Positions 6,098 through 10,427 of a DNA stretch of 10,427 nt are shown here, in pieces. Position numbers and translations under genes: made by a program. This DNA is from an uncultured Gammaproteobacteria bacterium (GTDB taxonomy: Bacteria > Pseudomonadota > Gammaproteobacteria > GCA-001735895): contig CALJQI010000358.1 of the NCBI GenBank assembly GCA_937980285.1, positions 1-10,427 on the forward strand. Direction: 5' to 3'. The notes beneath the pieces were generated by a model that was given only the letters and a program-made list of their open reading frames with translations, had not been told where the DNA came from and ran no database searches. How positions within the stretch are numbered: the first letter of the stretch is position 1; each line of letters begins with the position of its first letter.

Positions 6098-7098
6098 CGC
6101 GGCCAGTCTTTTTCGGAATCGGTGGATTTCATCAGCGCATCGGTGTAGCGGTAGCCGGCGACCGTATCTTCATTGATCAATGCGTCGAGCTCGGCCACGG
6201 TGGCGGCGTCCAGCGAGACATTCGCGGCGCCGGCGTTTTCGATCATCCAGTCCATGTGCTTGGTGCCGGGGATCGGAATCATGTCGCCGTCCTGCGCCAG
6301 CAGCCAGGCCAGCGCCAGTTGCGCCATGCTGCAGTCGTTACGCGCCGCGATTTCGCCGAAAGGAGCCAGTAATTTCTGGTTCTCGGCAAAATTCTCCGGT
6401 TCGAAACGCGGGCGCGCGATGGTGGCGCGAATATCGTCGTCGAGCACGCCGGTGACGTCGGGACATTTGCCGGTCAGGAACTGGCGCGCCAGCGGCGAAA
6501 AGGGCACGAAGCTGATACCGAGCTCGGCGCAGACGCCAAGCACCTTGCGCTCCGGCGTGCGCGCCCACAGCGAATATTCCGATTGCACCGCGGTGATCGG
6601 GTGTACGGCGTGCGCGCGTCGCAGGCTGTCGGCGCTTATTTCGGATAGGCCGATGGTCCGCACCTTGCCCTGTTCGACCATTATTTTAAGCGCGCCGACG
6701 CTTTCCTCTAGCGGGATTTTCGGGTCGATGCGGTGCAGGTAGTAAAGATCGATGACCTCCGTGTTGAGCCGCCGCAGGCTGTCCTCGCAGGTTTGCAGCA
6801 GGACTTCGGGGCGCCCGTCCATGATGGTCTTGCCTTCATCGGTGCGGGAAAACCCGCATTTGCTGGCCAGAACAAACTCGTCGCGGCGCGACGACAGGTA
6901 CTTGCCGATCAGGCTTTCGTTGTGTCCGAGGCCGTAAAGCGAGGCGGTGTCGAGAAAGCTATAACCCTGATCGAGCGCGGAGTTGAACAGTTTTCCGGCC
7001 GCGTCGTCGTCGATGCGCGGGCCGTAACCCATCGATACGTTCATGCAGCCGAGACCGATGGCGGATACGGTGAAGGGGCCCAGTTTTCTTTGCTGCAT
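6094..7098 (-). CDS. Aldo/keto reductase
   Basis: A 334-residue NAD(P)H-dependent (beta/alpha)8-barrel oxidoreductase that interconverts carbonyls and alcohols. The catalytic tetrad is intact: Asp50 and Tyr55 (LDTASLYGLG), Lys80 (LASKCG) and His122 (YYLHRIDP). Residues near 245-290 (AWLLAQDGDMIPIPGTK) form the usual cofactor-binding end. I chose ATG 7098 because MQQRKLGPFTVSAIGLG is the normal family N-terminus and GAGG stands 7 bp before it; the frame also opens 36 bp upstream at 7134, but that adds 12 residues without homology. The last codons overlap the aconitase X large subunit by 4 bases (ATGA), so the reductase probably acts in the same pathway, on the substrate or product of the dehydratase. 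It starts 54 bp after the cyclase stop. Specific substrate unknown. Confidence 0.93.
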   Translation of the reverse strand: MQQRKLGPFTVSAIGLGCMNVSMGYGPRIDDDAAGKLFNSALDQGYSFLDTASLYGLGHNESLIGKYLSSRRDEFVLASKCGFSRTDEGKTIMDGRPEVLLQTCEDSLRRLNTEVIDLYYLHRIDPKIPLEESVGALKIMVEQGKVRTIGLSEISADSLRRAHAVHPITAVQSEYSLWARTPERKVLGVCAELGISFVPFSPLARQFLTGKCPDVTGVLDDDIRATIARPRFEPENFAENQKLLAPFGEIAARNDCSMAQLALAWLLAQDGDMIPIPGTKHMDWMIENAGAANVSLDAATVAELDALINEDTVAGYRYTDALMKSTDSEKDWPR

Positions 7099-7105
7099 GA
7101 CAGAT

Positions 7106-7109
7106 CCTC
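7106..7109 (-). promoter_or_regulatory. Shine-Dalgarno GAGG deciding the reductase start
   Basis: On the minus strand GAGG sits 7 bases before ATG 7098-7096. It favours this start over the in-frame one at 7134, which has no comparable site at the right distance. Confidence 0.65.
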
Positions 7110-7152
7110 GTTTAACAGGGGCTATGATAACCAAAGATCGATGCGGGTACGA

Positions 7153-8823
7153 TCAATCGGCATCGACCTGCGGCAGATTGTCGCTGTCGAAACAGCAGGC
7201 AAGGACGTGATTGTCGCGCCCGCGAACTTCGAGTTCCCTGACCCGGTCGGCCGGAAATTCGATGGATTCGCGTTGCAGCGTGTCCTGCGAAACAATCAGG
7301 TCGCAATCCTGGACCTTGGTCTGTGCCTCGAGACGAGCGGCGATATTGATATTGTCGCCAACCGCGGTCAGCAGCGGCGTCTTCGGCGGGCCCATGGTGC
7401 CGACGATGGCTTCGCCGCCGTGGATGCCGATCCCCATCTGTACGGATTCGCCGAACTCGAGCTGTAACTGCTGGTTCAACTGCGCGATACGGCGAAACAT
7501 TTCGCGCGCGCCGTCCAGCGCGTCGCGGCAGGCGCGCTGCTTGCGCGCCGCATCCAGTCCATACAGCGCCATCAGGCCGTCGCCGGCGAATTGCGCGTAA
7601 TGGCCGTGAGAATCGGCAAGCGCGCTCGAGAGTTCGGTAAAAAAGCGGTTCAGGATAAATACGACGTCGTAGGCCAGTACGCGCTCACCGAGGTTGGTCG
7701 AACCGCGCATGTCGACGAACATCGCCACCACGTATTCCTCGTGCCCCTGTACGCCGCCGGCGTGCAGTGCGTTGCTGAGGGATTGGTTGGCCATTACCAG
7801 TGGCGTGATCGCGAGATCCGCCTGCGGGTGCAGCTGGCAGGCGAGACGAATCTCCTTGCCGGCCTGGATGCGCGCCAGTGCGCGTGCTTCCAGCTCGTTG
7901 GGTGGCGGCAGCTGGTCGAGACCGTTACCCACCCGTACCCGGCAGGTGGTGCAGCGCGCGCGCCCGCCGCAAACCGACGCGTGAGGAATACGGGCTTCGC
8001 GCAAGGCCTCCAGCAGCGACAGGCCGTTCAGCGCCCGGACTTTACCGCCATCGGCGCAAGTGATGCTATAGCTGCCGTGTCGAGCCTGGCTCCAGATACG
8101 CAACTGGCGTGCAACCAGCGTCAGCAACAGCAGCGCCAGCATGACTATCCATGACTGGCCTTCGAGGCCCGACAGGAATTCGATATCGGCGGCGCTCATC
8201 TTTATCTTGGCGGCGTAAATCTGGTCGAGTCGCTGCTGGTCGTCGAGCCAGGCGCTGGCCTGGCGCAGCATTCGGTAAACACCGACATAGGCGAGCGAAG
8301 GAATCAGGATCACCAGCGCGTAGAGATAGGGCAGGTAGCGATGATAGCCGGCCTTGAGCCTGAGCCAGAAGTGCAGGCCTATCGCCATGTGGATCCAGAT
8401 CACCACGATCAGGAAAATCAGCTTGACCAGGAACTCGGGGTTCAGCGATAGCGAGGTTATAACGGAAAAGTAATTGGGATCGATGTTGCCGAGCAAATCG
8501 AAGCCGCGGTTGCCGACGGCGTGGCCGACCACCAGCGGCAGGATCGAAAGCCCGAACAGCAGTTGCATCCATTGCCAGAACGGCATGCGCAGGCTCGAGC
8601 GCCGGTAAATCGAGCGTAAGGCGATAACCGCGTGAAACAGGATCGAGCCGTATAGCAGGATCTGCCCCGGAAGAATCTGGAACATCGCGCCGACGGTCTT
8701 GCGGTATGCTTCGGCGGCCTCGATCGAAACAATGCCAAAGGCATGGTTAATCAGGTGCTGGACGACGTATAATGCCAGCACCAGCCCGGTGCCGAGCCGC
8801 AGTTTCGCTTCGGTGCGTTTCAT
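7153..8823 (-). CDS. Membrane class III nucleotide cyclase with SdhC-like heme anchor and [2Fe-2S] domain (CyaC-like)
   Basis: A 556-residue putative redox-regulated cyclase making cyclic AMP (or possibly cyclic GMP). Domains in order: about six membrane helices in 1-245 with histidines placed as in SdhC/FrdC cytochrome b anchors (His23, His27, His64, His101, His145, His151); a plant-type [2Fe-2S] domain at about 250-345 with C-x5-C-x2-C (Cys285, 291, 294) and Cys329; and a class III cyclase domain at about 362-545 with metal ligands Asp371 (FVDMRGST) and Asp415 (AGDG) and transition-state residues Asn493 and Arg497 (NINIAAR). The usual base-contacting lysine before the GD motif is Gln411; Thr486 fills the second position, as in class IIIb enzymes. 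The closest studied design I know is Sinorhizobium CyaC, a quinone-responsive cyclase with a diheme-b anchor. ATG 8823 is preferred; a TTG three codons upstream is the alternative. No good ribosome site is seen for either. Confidence 0.9.
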   Translation of the reverse strand: MKRTEAKLRLGTGLVLALYVVQHLINHAFGIVSIEAAEAYRKTVGAMFQILPGQILLYGSILFHAVIALRSIYRRSSLRMPFWQWMQLLFGLSILPLVVGHAVGNRGFDLLGNIDPNYFSVITSLSLNPEFLVKLIFLIVVIWIHMAIGLHFWLRLKAGYHRYLPYLYALVILIPSLAYVGVYRMLRQASAWLDDQQRLDQIYAAKIKMSAADIEFLSGLEGQSWIVMLALLLLTLVARQLRIWSQARHGSYSITCADGGKVRALNGLSLLEALREARIPHASVCGGRARCTTCRVRVGNGLDQLPPPNELEARALARIQAGKEIRLACQLHPQADLAITPLVMANQSLSNALHAGGVQGHEEYVVAMFVDMRGSTNLGERVLAYDVVFILNRFFTELSSALADSHGHYAQFAGDGLMALYGLDAARKQRACRDALDGAREMFRRIAQLNQQLQLEFGESVQMGIGIHGGEAIVGTMGPPKTPLLTAVGDNINIAARLEAQTKVQDCDLIVSQDTLQRESIEFPADRVRELEVRGRDNHVLACCFDSDNLPQVDAD

Positions 8824-8879
8824 GGTTCGCAATTAAAACAGAAAACCCGGGCCTGAGATATCACCCGTTACCAAAACCA

Positions 8880-8885
8880 GGGAGG
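8880..8885 (+). promoter_or_regulatory. Strong Shine-Dalgarno GGGAGG for the MBL-fold gene
   Basis: GGGAGG ends 8 bases before ATG 8894, the best ribosome site in the window; it and the signal peptide fix the start. The 70-bp gap 8824-8893 to the divergent cyclase must hold both promoters, but I find no convincing -35/-10 pair. Confidence 0.75.
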
Positions 8886-8893
8886 CACAGGCA

Positions 8894-9724
8894 ATGAAAC
8901 AACTGATATTGACTTTAACACTTCTAATCATCGCGACAGGGTCGGCGATAGCCCAGGACGTCAAGCGTGAAATCACGCGCGTGACCGACGACGTCTATCG
9001 TTTCCAGAACCGCTTCCATGTCAACATGTTCATCGTCACCGGTGACGGCGTGGTGGTTACCGATCCGATCAACGAAGGCGCGGCCAGGTGGCTCAAGGCT
9101 GAAATCGGCAAGATCACCGATCAGCCGATAACGCACCTGGTTTACAGCCACAGCCACGGCGATCACGCTTCCGGCGGCACCGAGTATGGCGACGTGCCCA
9201 ACGTCATCACGCACCGAAACGCGCCGGAAGATATCGACCTGGTCGAGCCGACGGTACGCTTCGACGATCGACACAGTTTCAGCGTCGGCGAAAAAACTTT
9301 CGAGTTGACCTACCTCGGTCCGGGTCACGGCGAGGACATGATCGCGATGGTGGTGCGCCCGGACAACGTCGCCTTCGTGGTTGACGTGGTTAGCGCCAAA
9401 CGCCTGTTTTACCGGGATTTCCCGGGCGCCAACGTCGATCACTGGACGCAACAGGTGAAAAAGGTCGCCGCGCTGGATTTCGATATCCTGATCGGCGGTC
9501 ACGGACCGACCGGCGTCAAAAGCGACGTCGATCAGGGTCTGGTTTACCTGCAGGAGTTACGCGCCGAGGTGAAAAAAGGGCTCGAGGCCGGCAAGACGGT
9601 GGAACAGCTGAAAGCCAGCGTGACGATGGATAAATACAAGACCTGGGGGTCTTACGATAGCTGGCGCGCGCTCAACGTCGAAGGCATGGCGCGTCATCTG
9701 AAAGAATCGGGCGGGCTTAACTGA
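8894..9724 (+). CDS. Exported metallo-beta-lactamase-fold hydrolase
   Basis: A 276-residue zinc hydrolase of the MBL superfamily, predicted periplasmic: residues 1-20 are a signal peptide (MKQLILTLTLLII core, cleavage after AIA). The whole dinuclear metal site is present: HSHGDH (His86, His88, Asp90, His91), His145 in GPGHGED, Asp164 in VVDVV and His203 in GGHGP. The N-terminal TDDVYRFQNRFHVNMFIVT and C-terminal GGHGP segments resemble the broad SoxH/quinoprotein-relay-type group of periplasmic MBL proteins more than true beta-lactamases, so antibiotic hydrolysis should not be assumed. After the metal site, a helical tail (about 210-276) carries K-T-W-G-S-Y-D-S-W near 245-255. The gene is divergent from the cyclase and alone on its strand; a hairpin lies 18 bp after the stop. 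Substrate unknown. Confidence 0.9.
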   Translation: MKQLILTLTLLIIATGSAIAQDVKREITRVTDDVYRFQNRFHVNMFIVTGDGVVVTDPINEGAARWLKAEIGKITDQPITHLVYSHSHGDHASGGTEYGDVPNVITHRNAPEDIDLVEPTVRFDDRHSFSVGEKTFELTYLGPGHGEDMIAMVVRPDNVAFVVDVVSAKRLFYRDFPGANVDHWTQQVKKVAALDFDILIGGHGPTGVKSDVDQGLVYLQELRAEVKKGLEAGKTVEQLKASVTMDKYKTWGSYDSWRALNVEGMARHLKESGGLN

Positions 9725-9742
9725 CGATAAAACTCTGAAGTC

Positions 9743-9762
9743 ATCCCCGCGAAAGCGGGGAT
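9743..9762. repeat. GAAA-loop hairpin, possible terminator or dispersed repeat
   Basis: ATCCCCGC (9743-9750) and GCGGGGAT (9755-9762) pair perfectly around a GAAA tetraloop, 18 bp after the MBL-fold stop. The stem fits a terminator, but only CTTTAATC follows, not a true T-run. CCCCGCGAAAGCGGGG is a motif I recall as a frequent dispersed repeat in proteobacteria, so it may be a REP-like unit. Confidence 0.6.
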
Positions 9763-9792
9763 CTTTAATCTACACTGCGGTTACAGGTCCTG

Positions 9793-10164
9793 CTAGAGCT
9801 GCGATTCGATCGGCAGCAGTTGCATCAAATTTACCCCGAGCCGGCACCAGAAACTGGTGTTGGGCTCGGTGGTGTAAACCTCCTGCTTACCATTGCGTTG
9901 GCGGTACCAGCGCAAGCGCTCGTGGCCGTTATGGTTGCGTCCGATTTTCACCTGAAACGCGGCCTGTTCGGCAATTTCGTCGAACCAGCCGGTCATCTCG
10001 GTCGCGATTGCGGGCGACTCGATCATCAGGCCGAATCCTACGCTGCCAATGTCGTCATCGGTTTCGATCTTTGCCTGACTTGCATCGACCGAACCCGCGC
10101 CGGCGAACAGCCATACCGCCCGGCGATAATCGAGTCGCCGGGCGGTAAAAGGGGGCGGTGACAA
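9793..10164 (-). pseudogene. C-terminal remnant of a phospholipase D/cardiolipin synthase-like gene
   Basis: The last 80 or so residues (from about GFGLMIESP, then WFDEI, LRWYRQRNGKQEVYTTEP, TSFWCRLGV and the terminal LLPIESQL) match the C-terminal end of PLD-superfamily phosphatidyltransferases, where the sequence runs N-T-E-x-G-L-x-I-x-S-P to E-P-x-T-S-F-W and L-P-I-E. Both catalytic HKD motifs and about three quarters of the usual length are missing. Upstream homology fades around LFAGAGSVDASQ (from about 10110), next to a 13-bp palindrome at 10114-10147. The frame remains open to 10218, but its first residues (P/K-rich) are only a shadow of the transporter's C-terminus. I begin the entry at the first possible start (TTG 10164) after the transporter stop; no ribosome site is seen, so expression is doubtful. 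A small real gene of new function is the less likely alternative. Confidence 0.7.
10114..10147. repeat. 13-bp perfect palindrome, REP-like
   Basis: TACCGCCCGGCGA (10114-10126) and TCGCCGGGCGGTA (10135-10147) pair without mismatch around an 8-nt loop, 25 bp past the transporter stop. No T-run follows on the minus strand, so it is not a standard intrinsic terminator, though so stable a stem could still stop or protect the transcript. It sits at the edge of the PLD remnant. Confidence 0.8.
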
Positions 10165-10171
10165 ACGTTTC

Positions 10172-10427
10172 TTAAGGCGGGCTGTTTTCTTCGGAGGGGG
10201 TGGTGACACCTTCTTCACGCAGCCAGGCGCTCAGCATTTCGTAGCCGAGCGCGAGGATGACGGCGCCGAGGAACAGCCCGAGGATACCCATCGAAATCGC
10301 ACCGCCAATGGCGCCGAGCAGGATGACCAGCATCGGAACCTCGACGCCGCGCCCGAGCAGCAGGGGTTTGAGGAAGGCGTCGGCGCTACTGACGATGATC
10401 GAATAGACGAGGAAGATTGTCGCCGGA
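10172..10427 (-). CDS. AI-2E family transporter (PerM/YdiK type), C-terminal 84 residues
   Basis: The N-terminal part lies beyond the window. The visible 84 residues read through LVYSIIVSSADAFLKPLLLG, then VEVPMLVILLGAIGGAISMG and ILGLFLGAVILALGYEMLSA, ending in a polar tail and TAA at 10174-10172. The conserved pattern (a helix ending D-x-x-L-K-P-L-L-L-G, the P-x-L-x-I-L-L-G-A-x-G-G segment, then G-x-x-G-L-F-L-G-A-V-x-L-A) is the C-terminal membrane region of the AI-2E transporter family. Members have been linked to autoinducer-2 export or to Na+/H+ antiport, so the family name alone does not prove a quorum-sensing role. The stop is followed by the 13-bp palindrome and then the PLD remnant on the same strand. 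Confidence 0.9.
   Translation of the reverse strand, partial: PATIFLVYSIIVSSADAFLKPLLLGRGVEVPMLVILLGAIGGAISMGILGLFLGAVILALGYEMLSAWLREEGVTTPSEENSPP

Noticed and set aside
5132..6148. 338-codon open frame on the plus strand, opposite aconitase X large subunit
   Set aside because: Antisense shadow of a GC-rich gene with unmistakable family motifs on the other strand; low-complexity R/H/A-rich product with no recognisable domain.
7099..7134. Longer reductase start 12 codons upstream
   Set aside because: The extra residues match nothing in the family N-terminus, and the good GAGG site serves the downstream ATG.
6733..7467. 244-codon plus-strand frame across reductase and cyclase
   Set aside because: Opposes two genes with intact catalytic motifs; no domain or ribosome site of its own.
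10172..10218. P/K-rich N-terminus of the PLD remnant frame as real coding sequence
   Set aside because: It overlaps the end of the AI-2E transporter gene in another frame and has no homology to PLD proteins.

Overview
The window is high-GC DNA, densely coded, with short gaps, ATGA and TAATG stop-start overlaps and Shine-Dalgarno-type starts. The gene families (patatin-like lipase, Sel1-repeat protein, CNNM/CorC-type membrane protein, TauD/TfdA-type oxygenase, two-subunit aconitase X, SdhC-like membrane-anchored cyclase, AI-2E transporter) suggest a proteobacterium, most likely a gammaproteobacterium. The taxonomic call is inference; no rRNA or other marker is present.

Layout. (1) 1-597, minus: N-terminal 199 residues of a patatin-like phospholipase with a Tat/lipoprotein-type leader, cut by the window edge. 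(2) 598-984: intergenic, holding a 193-bp element with perfect 23-bp terminal inverted repeats, MITE-like, with flanking or terminal TTAA. (3) 985-2223, plus: exported protein of nine back-to-back 36-residue Sel1 repeats. (4) 2248-3216 and 3282-4340, minus: a TauD/TfdA-type Fe(II)/2-oxoglutarate oxygenase and, upstream of it, a DUF21-CBS (CNNM-type) membrane protein. (5) 4437-7098, minus: aldo/keto reductase, aconitase X large subunit and aconitase X small subunit, joined by 4-base and 1-base overlaps, so clearly one operon. (6) 7153-8823, minus: a membrane class III nucleotide cyclase with an SdhC/FrdC-like, histidine-rich anchor and a [2Fe-2S] ferredoxin domain, 54 bp upstream of the reductase and possibly the first gene of the same transcript. 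(7) 8894-9724, plus, divergent from the cyclase: exported metallo-beta-lactamase-fold hydrolase, followed by a GAAA-loop hairpin. (8) 9793-10164, minus: C-terminal remnant of a phospholipase D/cardiolipin synthase-like gene with no HKD motif. (9) 10172-10427, minus: C-terminal end of an AI-2E family transporter, separated from the remnant by a 13-bp perfect palindrome.

How the genes may work together. The strongest functional unit is reductase plus two-subunit aconitase X: a dehydratase and an NAD(P)H-dependent oxidoreductase made in fixed proportion, probably acting in succession on a small hydroxy acid or related metabolite that the sequence does not identify. The cyclase next to it looks like a redox or quinone sensor that turns membrane redox state into a cyclic nucleotide. 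The dioxygenase and CNNM genes follow on the same strand after a 96-bp gap and may be separate. Nothing looks like phage, conjugative or defence machinery; mobile DNA is limited to the MITE-like element and small palindromes.
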